Shown here piece after piece: positions 16,191-24,214 of a stretch of DNA of 64,000 nucleotides. Origin of the DNA: Pseudomonas koreensis (GTDB lineage Bacteria > Pseudomonadota > Gammaproteobacteria > Pseudomonadales > Pseudomonadaceae); the NCBI RefSeq assembly GCF_025447595.1, contig NZ_JAOEJU010000025.1:22808-86807 (forward strand). Direction: 5' to 3'. Positions within the stretch are counted from its first letter, which is position 1; each line of letters begins with the position of its first letter. The translations under genes were made by a program, and so were the position numbers. The notes below the pieces were generated by a model. That model was not told the origin of the DNA. It ran no database searches and saw only the letters and a program-made list of their open reading frames with translations.

Positions 16191-17372
16191 ATGTCTGCAC
16201 CGCTGGCCTCACTGAAGATTCTGGATTTCTCGACCCTGCTGCCGGGGCCGTTCGCCTCGCTGTTGCTGGCGGACATGGGCGCCGAAGTGCTGCGCATCGA
16301 ATCGCCGACCCGCCTCGACCTGCTGCGGGTGTTGCCGCCTCACGATCACGGCGTCTCGGCCAGCCATGCCTATCTCAACCGCAACAAGCGCAGCCTGGCG
16401 CTGGATCTCAAACAGCCCGAGGCGCTGGAGCTGGTGAAGCAGTTGCTGGCGGATTACGACATCGTGCTGGAGCAGTTCCGCCCCGGTGTGATGGAGCGGC
16501 GGGGGCTGGGTTACGAGGCGCTGAAGGCGATCAATCCGAAGTTGATTTATGTGTCGATCACCGGATACGGCCAGACCGGGCCGTACAAGGATCGCGCCGG
16601 CCACGACATCAACTATCTGGCATTGGCCGGGCTCGCCAGTTACACCGGGCGCGCCGACAGCGGGCCGTTGCCGCTGGGCATGCAGGTGGCGGATGTGGCG
16701 GGCGGTTCGTTGCACGGGGTGATCGGTCTGTTGGCGGCGGTGATTTCCCGCCAGCAGACCGGGCTGGGCACCCATCTTGACGTGAGCATGACCGACTGCG
16801 CGTTCAGCCTGAATGCCATGGCCGGTGCCGGGTATCTGGCTTGCGGCGAGGAACCGGGCTGGGAAGATCAGATGCTCAATGGCGGCAGCTTCTATGATTA
16901 CTACCGCTCCCGTGACGGGCGCTGGATGTCGGTGGGCAGTCTGGAACCGGCCTTCATGCAGCAACTGTGTGCGGCGCTGGGGCGGCCGGAACTGGCGGCG
17001 CAGGGCTTGTCACCCAAACCCGAACAGCAACGGGCGCTCAAGGACGCCTTGAAGGTCGAGTTCGAGAAGCATGACTTTGCCGAACTGTGCGAGCTGTTCG
17101 CCGGGATCGATGCCTGTGTAGAACCGGTACTGAACCTGGGCGAGGCGCTACAGCATCCGCAACTGCAGGCGCGGGAACTGGTGACGCAGGTGCCGCGTGG
17201 GGATGGTTCGGCGCAGGCGCAGATGGCTTGCCCGCTGAAGTTTTCCGAGGCGTTGCCGCCGCCGCGGCATGTCGGGGCGGCGCTGGGGCAGCATACGGAT
17301 CAGGTGTTGGCGGAGTTGGGGTTGAGCCTTGGGCGGATTGCCGAACTGCGCCGAGCCAAGGTGATTCTCTAG
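16191..17372 (+). CDS. CaiB/BaiF-type CoA transferase / racemase family protein
   Basis: 393 residues of the family III CoA-transferase fold, closer to alpha-methylacyl-CoA racemase than to formyl-CoA transferase by its visible blocks: ILDFSTLLPGPFASLLLADMGAEV, LNRNKRSLALDLK, SITGYGQTGPYKDRAGHDINY (shown in the pieces SITGYGQTGPY and RAGHDINYLALAG, the latter with the Asp that is catalytic in the family), GGSFYDYYRSRDGR. The substrate is not evident. It stands alone between the dctA terminator and a REP doublet; a start at 16191 with GGAGA a few bases upstream. Confidence 0.85.
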   Translation: MSAPLASLKILDFSTLLPGPFASLLLADMGAEVLRIESPTRLDLLRVLPPHDHGVSASHAYLNRNKRSLALDLKQPEALELVKQLLADYDIVLEQFRPGVMERRGLGYEALKAINPKLIYVSITGYGQTGPYKDRAGHDINYLALAGLASYTGRADSGPLPLGMQVADVAGGSLHGVIGLLAAVISRQQTGLGTHLDVSMTDCAFSLNAMAGAGYLACGEEPGWEDQMLNGGSFYDYYRSRDGRWMSVGSLEPAFMQQLCAALGRPELAAQGLSPKPEQQRALKDALKVEFEKHDFAELCELFAGIDACVEPVLNLGEALQHPQLQARELVTQVPRGDGSAQAQMACPLKFSEALPPPRHVGAALGQHTDQVLAELGLSLGRIAELRRAKVIL

Positions 17373-17382
17373 TGCCTGTTGC

Positions 17383-17484
17383 GGCCTCTTCGCGGGCAAG
17401 CCCGCTCCCACAGGTATTTGTGCCGTACACAGACCTTGTGAACACACCGGACACTGTGGGAGCGGGCTTGCCCGCGAAGAGGCC
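17383..17484. repeat. REP doublet, AGCGGGCTTGCCCGCGAA variant
   Basis: Inverted arms 17383-17412 and 17456-17484, both including GGCCTCTTCGCGGGCAAG or its complement; the identity extends past the core into GAGGCC. Confidence 0.85.
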
Positions 17485-17508
17485 CGGCCAGACAGCACAA
17501 AGTCCGGG

Positions 17509-18003
17509 TTACTCGACCCGCATCTCGCCACTGAACACCAAAGTGTTCCGGCATCGGCGGCACAAATAACGCCGTCCCTGCCGGACCAGGCTATGGCGCT
17601 GCGCCGAAAACGGAAAATCGCTATCCGCACACGGGCACTTATAGATATAGCGGGTCACGCTGCGGCGTTTGACTTCATAGGTATGGCAACGGTCCGGCGG
17701 CAATTCGTAAACGCCGCGCATGATCAGTTGCCACTCCTCGCCGTGGGGCTGGATGCGGTCGCCGAACAGTTGATGGGCGATCAGGTGCGCGACTTCGTGG
17801 GCCACGGTCTGCTTGAGGAAATGTTCGGTGTTTTCCCGGTACAGCTGCGGATTGAAGCGCAGCAGGTTCTCGTGCAGATGCGCGACCCCGGCTTTTTGCC
17901 CGCGCAGCTTGAGGCTCACCACGGGGCGTTTGAAGGGACGTTTGAAAAAGGATTCAGCGAGTTGGAAACAGTCTTCGACGCGGGTATTGAGTTGCTCGGG
18001 CAT
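17509..18003 (-). CDS. SprT-family zinc metalloprotease-like protein
   Basis: 164 residues. The zincin motif HEVAHLIAHQLF (about residues 69-80) and a C-terminal zinc ribbon (YKCPCADSDF and YLCRRCRNTL, two CxC/CxxC pairs) define SprT/Spartan-type domains. The bacterial role is uncertain; the eukaryotic relative cleaves DNA-protein crosslinks. Starts at an ATG and is followed at its 3' side by a REP doublet. Not in an obvious operon with the gene at 18163. Confidence 0.9.
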   Translation of the reverse strand: MPEQLNTRVEDCFQLAESFFKRPFKRPVVSLKLRGQKAGVAHLHENLLRFNPQLYRENTEHFLKQTVAHEVAHLIAHQLFGDRIQPHGEEWQLIMRGVYELPPDRCHTYEVKRRSVTRYIYKCPCADSDFPFSAQRHSLVRQGRRYLCRRCRNTLVFSGEMRVE

Positions 18004-18104
18004 GCTTGATGGATCTCCAGAGGCGTCGAGTATGCCGCAACCCCGCAGCGTTGCGAATCGTCGAGCTGCCGAATGGTCGTCGCTCTTTTTCTACCGGCAC
18101 GAGA

Positions 18105-18124
18105 AGGCCGCCTCGCGGCGGCCT
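18105..18124 (-). terminator. GC-rich hairpin after the Yip1 gene
   Basis: Perfect 8-bp stem AGGCCGCC / GGCGGCCT with loop TCGC. On the minus strand only a weak TTCTC follows, so it may stabilise the 3' end rather than terminate. Confidence 0.5.
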
Positions 18125-18162
18125 GTGTTGGCGGATCTTGTTCTTCTCGGCAGTGCAGCCAG

Positions 18163-18765
18163 CTAATTTGTGTAGACGGGCCCCACGCCCAGTCCCCAGA
18201 CAATCACGGTAAACGCCATGATGGCGACCAGCACCACCAGACCCACCGCCAGCACCGAGCTGGAAAACAGGAAACCCTCGTCGGACGGAATGTTCATGAA
18301 GGTCGGCAGCCCCACATACAACAGGTACACCGTGTAGCAGATGGCCGCCGTGCCGACGATCATCCCCAGCCACATGTGCGGATAGAGCGCCGCCAGCCCG
18401 CCGACGAACAACGGTGTCGCGGTGTAGGTGGCAAATGCCACGCAACGGGCCAGGCTCGGGTTGGCATCATAGGTGCGGGCCATCCAGTGCACAAACGCAC
18501 CCATGACCGCGACCCCGCCGAGCATCGCCAGATACGACATGATCGTCATCCACAACGCGCTTTCGACGGTGAGCATCACCGGTGCGCGGTTGCCGATCAC
18601 CCAGCCGACCTGGGTCGTGCCGATAAACGCTGAGACAGCGGGGATTGCCGCCAGAATCAGCGTGTGTGTCAGGTACATGTGGCTGATGCTTTCCTCTTGG
18701 TCGCCACGGATTTCCTTCCATTCCTGATCGGGGTGGGTAAAAAGTCCCACTACGTGATGGATCAT
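18163..18765 (-). CDS. Yip1-family integral membrane protein
   Basis: 200 residues with a short cytoplasmic N-terminus (MIHHVVGLFTHPDQEWKEI, typical of the bacterial Yip1 domain) and five hydrophobic segments. The ATG at 18765 has GAGGAG upstream; a frame from 18792 adds nine residues. Bacterial function is unknown. 289 bases separate it from ttcA on the other strand; they hold both promoters and nothing else I can identify. Confidence 0.85.
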   Translation of the reverse strand: MIHHVVGLFTHPDQEWKEIRGDQEESISHMYLTHTLILAAIPAVSAFIGTTQVGWVIGNRAPVMLTVESALWMTIMSYLAMLGGVAVMGAFVHWMARTYDANPSLARCVAFATYTATPLFVGGLAALYPHMWLGMIVGTAAICYTVYLLYVGLPTFMNIPSDEGFLFSSSVLAVGLVVLVAIMAFTVIVWGLGVGPVYTN

Positions 18766-19054
18766 GCCAGTCACTCCTCTCGTTATTGCCATCGCCCCCC
18801 AGCGGAGCGCCTACGGGCCAATGTGGCCGAGCAAATACAGGTCTTCAGATTGTGTGCGACCTTATGTCGCAGTATAGAAAGGTCTTAACCGCACAGGTGA
18901 TAGGGGCTTAGAGCAAATCGCGCTGTAAAACTTCGGGGTAATCGCGTCGGGGTCTGTGCAAACGGGCATTTGAGGGGGCGACAACCTGTGGCCACAAGCC
19001 CAGTGTTTTTGCGTAAAATGCCCGCCTTTCGTCACACCTCACGGATTTCGCGTC

Positions 19055-19879
19055 ATGGGCACTCTTACGGTCAACCAGAACAAACTGCAAAAGCGCCTGC
19101 GCCGTCTGGCCGGCGAAGCCGTCACCGACTTCAACATGATCGAAGACGGCGACAAGGTCATGGTCTGCCTGTCCGGGGGCAAGGACAGCTACACCATGCT
19201 CGACGTGCTGATGCACCTGCAGAAGGTTGCACCGATCAAGTTCGAGATCGTCGCCGTGAACATGGACCAGAAGCAGCCGGGTTTCCCCGAGCACGTGCTG
19301 CCGGCCTACCTGAAAGAGCTGGGCATCGAGTACCACATCGTCGAGAAGGACACCTACTCGGTGGTCAAGGAGCTGATCCCGGAAGGCAAGACCACCTGCT
19401 CGCTGTGCTCGCGCCTGCGTCGCGGCACGCTGTACACCTTCGCCGACGAAATCGGCGCGACCAAAATGGCCCTCGGTCATCACCGCGACGACATCGTCGA
19501 GACGTTCTTCCTCAACATGTTCTTCAACGGCAGCCTCAAGGCCATGCCGCCGAAGCTGCGCGCCGACGACGGACGCAACGTGGTGATCCGTCCGCTGGCC
19601 TACTGCAACGAGAAAGACATCCAGGCCTACTCGGACTTCAAGCAATTCCCGATCATCCCCTGCAACCTCTGCGGTTCCCAGGAAAACCTGCAACGTCAGG
19701 TGGTCAAGGAAATGCTGGTGGACTGGGAACGCAAGACCCCGGGCCGTACCGAAAGCATTTTCCGCAGCCTGCAGAATGTGATCCCGTCGCAACTGGCTGA
19801 CCGTAACCTGTTTGACTTCACCAGCCTGAAGATTGATGAAACCGCTGCTTCGCGATTCGTTAACGTCGTAAACCTGTAA
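19055..19879 (+). CDS. ttcA: TtcA, tRNA 2-thiocytidine(32) synthase
   Basis: Iron-sulfur enzyme that thiolates C32 of certain tRNAs using ATP. 274 residues. PP-loop SGGKDS at 40-45; cluster-binding CSLC at 115-118 plus a third Cys in PCNLCGS near 206; GHHRDDIVETFFLNMFF is another family block. A TAAAAT -10-like hexamer lies at 19014-19019, about 36 bases before the start. A REP doublet follows. Confidence 0.96.
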   Translation: MGTLTVNQNKLQKRLRRLAGEAVTDFNMIEDGDKVMVCLSGGKDSYTMLDVLMHLQKVAPIKFEIVAVNMDQKQPGFPEHVLPAYLKELGIEYHIVEKDTYSVVKELIPEGKTTCSLCSRLRRGTLYTFADEIGATKMALGHHRDDIVETFFLNMFFNGSLKAMPPKLRADDGRNVVIRPLAYCNEKDIQAYSDFKQFPIIPCNLCGSQENLQRQVVKEMLVDWERKTPGRTESIFRSLQNVIPSQLADRNLFDFTSLKIDETAASRFVNVVNL

Positions 19880-19889
19880 ACACCGTCAC

Positions 19890-19980
19890 TGTGGGAGCGA
19901 GCTTGCTCGCGAAGGCGTTCTGTCAGCCGACATCAATGTTGAATGACGCACCGCTTTCGCGAGCAAGCTCGCTCCCACAT
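19890..19980. repeat. REP doublet, AGCGAGCTTGCTCGCGAA variant
   Basis: Perfect inverted arms at 19890-19912 and 19956-19980, about 43 bases apart, between ttcA and the Tag-like gene. Confidence 0.88.
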
Positions 19981-20011
19981 TGGTTTTTCGTTTCATTCAA
20001 AAGGAGAGGGC

Positions 20012-20686
20012 ATGCGCGACTACAAGTGGCTGCACGAATACTGTTTGAACCGCTTCGGTTCGGCGGCTGAACTGGAAGCCCATCTGCCCGTTCCCAAGAC
20101 TCCGGCGCAACTGCGCAAGATCAGCGACGACCGTTATCTCTCGACCATGGCTCTACGGGTGTTTCGTGCCGGGCTCAAACACAGCCTGGTGGACGCCAAA
20201 TGGCCGGCTTTCGAGGAAGTGTTCTTCAAGTTCGACCCGGAAAAAGTCGTGCTGATGAGCGCCGAACACCTTGAGCGATTGATGCAGGACGCGCGGATCA
20301 TCCGCCACCTGGGCAAACTCAAAAGCGTGCCGCGCAATGCGCAGTTCATTCTGGACGTCGAGAAAGAGAAGGGCAGCTTCGGCGCGCTGCTCGCCGACTG
20401 GCCGGAGACCGACATCGTCGGTTTGTGGACCTACCTGAAAAAGCACGGCCATCAATTGGGTGGGTTGTCGGCGCCACGTTTTTTGCGGATGGTTGGCAAG
20501 GACACGTTCGTGCCGAGCTACGACGTGGTCGCGGCGCTGAATGCTCAGAAGATCGTCGACAAGGTGCCGAGCAGTCTGCGGGATCTGGCCACCGTGCAGA
20601 ACGCGTTCAACCAGTGGCATGAAGAGAGTGGCGGACGGCCGATGAGCCAGATCTCGATGATGCTCGCTTATACCGTTAACCATTAA
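20012..20686 (+). CDS. DNA-3-methyladenine glycosylase I (Tag)-like protein
   Basis: 224 residues. The central block FDPEKVVLMSAEHLERLMQD with ARIIRHLGKLKSVPRNAQFI aligns by eye with E. coli Tag (FDPVKVAAM..., GIIRHRGKI). The ATG at 20012 has AAGGAGAGG upstream. Unlike E. coli Tag, I do not find the N-terminal Cys4 or the C-terminal His/Cys pair that hold its zinc; after SAPRFLRMVGKDTFVPSYDV the C-terminus differs. So the fold is likely but base-excision activity is less certain. Flanked by REP doublets. Confidence 0.78.
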   Translation: MRDYKWLHEYCLNRFGSAAELEAHLPVPKTPAQLRKISDDRYLSTMALRVFRAGLKHSLVDAKWPAFEEVFFKFDPEKVVLMSAEHLERLMQDARIIRHLGKLKSVPRNAQFILDVEKEKGSFGALLADWPETDIVGLWTYLKKHGHQLGGLSAPRFLRMVGKDTFVPSYDVVAALNAQKIVDKVPSSLRDLATVQNAFNQWHEESGGRPMSQISMMLAYTVNH

Positions 20687-20701
20687 GACCGAGCTGCTCC
20701 A

Positions 20702-20768
20702 TTCGCGAGCAAGCCCGCTCCCACAGGGGAATGCATTCCAAATGTGGGAGCGAGCTTGCTCGCGAAGG
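20702..20768. repeat. REP doublet
   Basis: Inverted arms at 20702-20725 (AAGCCCGCTCC) and 20746-20768 (GAGCGAGCTTGCTCGCGAA); unlike other pairs here the arms differ at one position. Confidence 0.85.
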
Positions 20769-20775
20769 CGTCCGC

Positions 20776-21201
20776 TCAGGCGGCGCTGATCTCGCCTTCG
20801 CCCGCCAGTTTGCGGTTCAACTGATACCGCCACCGCACATACAACAACGCCGAGCAGAACACCGCCAGACTGGCGATCATCTCCAGCACGCCGAACAGCT
20901 GCCGGCTCGGGTCATACGCGGCCAGTGCGCCCTTGATGAAATACAGATTCACCACAAAGCACATCCACGAATGTCCCCGTGCGCTGCCCATGATTATGCC
21001 CGGTGCGAGCACGATCCACGGGATCAGCTCGATCAGCAGAATCACCCACGGCCGCGCGCCGTGCAGGTCGGCGAACACCAGGTAATAAGCGGCGAGCAGT
21101 CCGGCCAGGCCGAAAAAGCACAGTAGACTGATCACCCGCATCGCCCGTACCCGTGACTCCAGCCACTCGACGGCGGGCAGGACTTTCGGCTTTCTGGCCA
21201 T
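20776..21201 (-). CDS. DUF2069 small integral membrane protein
   Basis: 141 residues, four predicted transmembrane segments (VISLLCFFGLAGLLAAYYLVF and three more). The ATG at 21201 is chosen because it lies one base from the end of the WrbA-like gene (stop at 21203); a frame extending to 21336 would run inside that gene. Last gene of an arsC / WrbA-like / DUF2069 string transcribed to the left. Function unknown. Confidence 0.85.
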   Translation of the reverse strand: MARKPKVLPAVEWLESRVRAMRVISLLCFFGLAGLLAAYYLVFADLHGARPWVILLIELIPWIVLAPGIIMGSARGHSWMCFVVNLYFIKGALAAYDPSRQLFGVLEMIASLAVFCSALLYVRWRYQLNRKLAGEGEISAA

Positions 21202-21202
21202 C

Positions 21203-21799
21203 TCAGTTCCCCAGTTTCTGGGCCGTCTTGGCCAGGCGTGCGCCGAGTGCGCGGCACAGCGCCACTTCGTGCTGATCGAGACCGCTTTTGCCGTCAGCCC
21301 CGGCGTGATGGCTGGCGCCGTACGGCGTGCCGCCACCCTGGGTTTCCAGCAGCGCCGATTCGCTGTAGGGCAGGCCGGTGATCAGCATGCCGTGGTGCAG
21401 CAGCGGCAGCATCATCGACAGCAGCGTGGTTTCCTGACCGCCGTGCAGGCTGGCGGTGGAGGTAAACACCCCGGCCGGTTTGCCGACCAGCGCGCCGGTC
21501 AGCCACAGGTTGCTGGTGCCATCGAGGAAGTACTTGAGCGGCGCGGCCATGTTGCCGAAACGAGTCGGGCTGCCGAGGGCCAGGCCGGCGCAGTTCTTCA
21601 GGTCATCCAATGTGGCGTACAGCGCGCCTTCATCCGGAATGTCCGGCGCCACGGCTTCGCACTCGGTGGAGATCGCCGGCACGGTGCGCAGGCGCGCTTC
21701 GAGACCGGCCTGCTCGACGCCCCGTGCAATCTGCCGGGCCATCTCGTTGGTCGAGCCGCTGCGGCTGTAATACAGAACCAGAATGTACGGCGCACTCAC
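21203..21799 (-). CDS. WrbA-like flavodoxin-fold NAD(P)H:quinone oxidoreductase
   Basis: 198 residues. FMN phosphate loop YYSRSGSTNEMARQIA, LGSPTRFGNMAAPLKYFLDG, and ETTLLSMMLPLLHHGM are WrbA blocks. It would reduce quinones by two electrons. GTG start at 21799 overlapping the arsC stop by four bases, so translation is probably coupled to arsC. Confidence 0.9.
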   Translation of the reverse strand: MSAPYILVLYYSRSGSTNEMARQIARGVEQAGLEARLRTVPAISTECEAVAPDIPDEGALYATLDDLKNCAGLALGSPTRFGNMAAPLKYFLDGTSNLWLTGALVGKPAGVFTSTASLHGGQETTLLSMMLPLLHHGMLITGLPYSESALLETQGGGTPYGASHHAGADGKSGLDQHEVALCRALGARLAKTAQKLGN

Positions 21800-22149
21800 G
21801 GCAACAGCTCCAGGATCTGCTCCGGTGGACGACCGATGACGGCTTTGTCGCCGGCTTCGAGAATCGGTCGCTCCATCAGCTTTGGATGCGCCGCGATCGC
21901 TTCAATCAATTGTTTCTCGGTGAGACTGGCATCGGCCAGGTTCAGGGTCTTGTATTCGTCTTCGCCGGTGCGCAGCAGTTGCCGTGCGCTGATGCCAAGC
22001 TTGCCGAGCAAGGCCTTGATCTGCGTGGCGTCCAGCGGGGTTTCGAGGTAGCGCACCACGGTCGGCGTCAGGCCACGGGCTTCGAGCAGTTCGAGCGCAC
22101 CGCGGGATTTCGAGCAGCGCGGGTTGTGATAAAGCGTCAGATCGGTCAT
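21796..22149 (-). CDS. arsC: ArsC, glutaredoxin-dependent arsenate reductase family
   Basis: 117 residues. The catalytic Cys12 lies in YHNPRCSKSRGALELL as in plasmid R773 ArsC; further family blocks are YLETPLDATQIKALL and RPILEAGDKAVIGRPPE. No arsB or arsR is adjacent, so it may act on arsenate as a housekeeping copy or have a different thiol-reduction role. First gene of a three-gene string with the WrbA-like and DUF2069 genes. Confidence 0.9.
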   Translation of the reverse strand: MTDLTLYHNPRCSKSRGALELLEARGLTPTVVRYLETPLDATQIKALLGKLGISARQLLRTGEDEYKTLNLADASLTEKQLIEAIAAHPKLMERPILEAGDKAVIGRPPEQILELLP

Positions 22150-22263
22150 GGGCGGGTCGCTTCTTGCGTAGAGTGGCGGCTATTCTAACTGTGCAGCGCG
22201 CAATCCAGAACCTTGGGAGGCGATGGGTCGCAGGCGCATTCAATTTTTCACAAGGAACACGAC

Positions 22264-22731
22264 ATGACACGGGCACTGGCAGCGGCATTGACGATCATCG
22301 GGGCGTTGATGCTGGGGGGCTGCGGTAACGACTACGGCATCGACCAGAACGGGCAGAAAGTGGCGTCCGAGCGCCTCGACAAACAATGGGTCGTTCTCAA
22401 CTACTGGGCCGAATGGTGCGGTCCGTGCCGCACGGAAATCCCGGAACTCAATCACCTGGCCGACGAGCTCAAGAGCAAGAAGATCGGCGTGTTCGGGGTC
22501 AACTTCGACAACGTGCAGGGTGAAGAGCTGAAGAGCGCCAGCGAAAAACTGGGCATCAAGTTCACCGTGCTGGCGCAGGATCCGGCGGATCTGTTCGAAC
22601 TGCCGCGCAGTGAGGCCTTGCCGGTGACCTACATCATCGACAACAAGGGCAAGGTGCGGGAACAGTTGATGGGTGAGCAGACGGCGGCGGGGGTGATGGC
22701 AAAGCTTGAGGCGTTGCAGGCGACCAACTGA
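22264..22731 (+). CDS. Thioredoxin-like (TlpA/ResA type) lipoprotein
   Basis: 155 residues. Lipoprotein signal with lipobox LGGC at about residue 19, then a thioredoxin fold with active site WCGPC (NYWAEWCGPCRTEIPEL) and the cis-Pro segment ALPVTYII. Expected to be a membrane-tethered periplasmic thiol reductase or oxidase. ATG at 22264; it is divergent from arsC. PAO1 has a thioredoxin of this type in the same neighbourhood (from memory). Confidence 0.9.
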   Translation: MTRALAAALTIIGALMLGGCGNDYGIDQNGQKVASERLDKQWVVLNYWAEWCGPCRTEIPELNHLADELKSKKIGVFGVNFDNVQGEELKSASEKLGIKFTVLAQDPADLFELPRSEALPVTYIIDNKGKVREQLMGEQTAAGVMAKLEALQATN

Positions 22732-22754
22732 TCCACCTTGGCTGATCGTCGCTG

Positions 22755-22783
22755 ATCGTTCCCACGCTCTGCGCGGGAACGAT
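22755..22783. repeat. ATCGTTCCC inverted repeat between convergent genes
   Basis: ATCGTTCCC / GGGAACGAT with an 11-base loop (ACGCTCTGCGC). I recall this sequence as a widespread intergenic repeat in fluorescent pseudomonads. It may also act as a bidirectional terminator here; there is no T-run. Confidence 0.6.
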
Positions 22784-22791
22784 TCGAAGGA

Positions 22792-23196
22792 TCAGCCCTC
22801 TTCCAGCCACCAGCGCAACGGCTTGCCTTCGGCAGGCCAGAAGCGCATCTGCTCGATCGGCGAGATGTCCCAGCGTTCCACGTGTTCCAGGGCCTGGAGG
22901 AAGCGTTGCTCCTGCTCCATCAGCGCCGGTGCGCAGAGTTTGCGGGTCTTGCCGATCTTGCCGAAGCTCAGTTTGTCACCGTCAAGAGTGTAGGGCGCGA
23001 ACCAATGGTTGCAGCCGCCATTGCCATACGCGCGGCCATCATCGCCTAGGGTCACGGTCAGGTGGCTGTAGTCCATCAACGGACGCTCGCCGATCCATTC
23101 CAGGATGTAGCTGCGGTTCTGTTGCAGTTGCACAGGCTCCGCGGCGCAACCCATCAGGCCGGCGCCGACAGCGGCGGTCAGGGCCAGGTGTTTCAT
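22792..23196 (-). CDS. META-domain lipoprotein
   Basis: 134 residues. Lipobox LMGC near residue 17, then the META-type sequence YILEWIGERPL, GRAYGNGGCNHW, KIGKTRKLCAPALMEQEQRFLQAL. Related domains occur in HslJ. It is expected on the inner face of the outer membrane or in the periplasm. The ATG at 23196 shares its first A with the stop of the upstream gene (TGATG), so the two are translationally coupled. Confidence 0.87.
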   Translation of the reverse strand: MKHLALTAAVGAGLMGCAAEPVQLQQNRSYILEWIGERPLMDYSHLTVTLGDDGRAYGNGGCNHWFAPYTLDGDKLSFGKIGKTRKLCAPALMEQEQRFLQALEHVERWDISPIEQMRFWPAEGKPLRWWLEEG

Positions 23197-23630
23197 CACG
23201 CCGGCTCCTGGCATTTCGGGCACAGGTGCTTGTCGCCGACAGCTTTCCAGCCCAGTTCCGCGATGCGTGCCGTGGCGGCCGGTTTTTCCGCAGGCTTGCC
23301 CAGCTTGGCGTCCACCGCGAATTCGAAGCTCAGCTCCTTGGCGCAGCTGTCGCAGTTGACCTGCCAGGTATGGATCGCCAACTCACCGAACACCGGGCCG
23401 GTGGTCATGGCAGTCCATTGACCCGGCGGGTTGATCAGGTGGCGGACGGTGTCGACGGTCAGGCGCATGGACAAGTCCTTGCTGCCTTTGAGGGTCACGA
23501 CCAGCACGTCGCCGATGCGGATCGAGCCACCGTTGCCGGTGACCTGATAACGGCCCGGAACCAGGGCGCGGCATTCGGTGAGGGTGTGTTGCGGGTTCAT
23601 CAGGGTGTAGCGGAAATCGTGTTCGACCAT
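23196..23630 (-). CDS. Unknown protein with CxxC pairs
   Basis: 144 residues; I do not recognise a named family. Two cysteine pairs, CDSC (in VNCDSCAKEL) and CPKC at the C-terminus (HLCPKCQEPA), look like a split zinc ribbon. There is no signal peptide. The ATG at 23630 has GGAGG upstream; the frame extends to 23765 without a site. It ends one base into the META lipoprotein gene, so the pair is probably co-translated. Confidence 0.75.
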   Translation of the reverse strand: MVEHDFRYTLMNPQHTLTECRALVPGRYQVTGNGGSIRIGDVLVVTLKGSKDLSMRLTVDTVRHLINPPGQWTAMTTGPVFGELAIHTWQVNCDSCAKELSFEFAVDAKLGKPAEKPAATARIAELGWKAVGDKHLCPKCQEPA

Positions 23631-23763
23631 GGGTCCTCCAAATATGCGCGACATGCTAGCACGGGCTTGATTGCAGAATGATGCGCGCGTGCGACCTTCG
23701 ATCAGGTTCAAATCGACACCGCAGTCGTGGCAAACTGCCGCCTTCATTTTCAAGGAACGGAAC

Positions 23764-24204
23764 ATGGCGCTGATCGAATGTTATGAATGCAAGCGGAGCA
23801 TCAGCTCCGAAGCCACGGCGTGCATTCATTGCGGAGCTCCGATGGCTGATGCGCAGGCTCCTCACGCCCAAACGGGCGCGTCGACGATTTCCTTTGGCAG
23901 CCTGCCGCGTAACAAGGCAGTGCCCGAGGCCCACGTTCCGCCGCCGGCCCCCGAACGGCCGAAGATCATGCCGGCCGCTGCAGGGCGACGCCGTCGTACG
24001 CAAGCTGTCGAGCCGGTGCTGAACCCGGACGGTTCGCGCCCGGTGGAAGGCTGGCTGAAGATCATGGCGTTTTTGATGCCGCTGGTGTTTGTCTGGTTCC
24101 TGCTGCGCAGCGGGCACTCTTTCAAACAACGTTTACTGGGGTTCGGCTGGCTGGCGCTGTTGATCCTGTGTGTGGCGATTACCCCGACGCCGCCTCCGGT
24201 CTGA
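23764..24204 (+). CDS. Zinc-ribbon membrane protein
   Basis: 146 residues. N-terminal zinc ribbon (CYECKRSISSEATACIHCG, two CxxC), a proline/alanine-rich linker, then two hydrophobic segments at the C-terminus (IMAFLMPLVFVWFLL and LGFGWLALLILCVAI). Function unknown. Divergent from the gene at 23196-23630, with a 133-base gap holding both promoters. Convergent with ldhA. Confidence 0.8.
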   Translation: MALIECYECKRSISSEATACIHCGAPMADAQAPHAQTGASTISFGSLPRNKAVPEAHVPPPAPERPKIMPAAAGRRRRTQAVEPVLNPDGSRPVEGWLKIMAFLMPLVFVWFLLRSGHSFKQRLLGFGWLALLILCVAITPTPPPV

Positions 24205-24214
24205 GTCCAATCGT

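Noticed and set aside
14666..16297. 543-codon frame opposite dctA
   Set aside because: His/Asp/Gln-rich antisense shadow of a well-conserved transporter gene.
18105..18124. Terminator for sprT
   Set aside because: It lies upstream of sprT (minus strand), so it can only concern the Yip1 gene, and it lacks a T-run.
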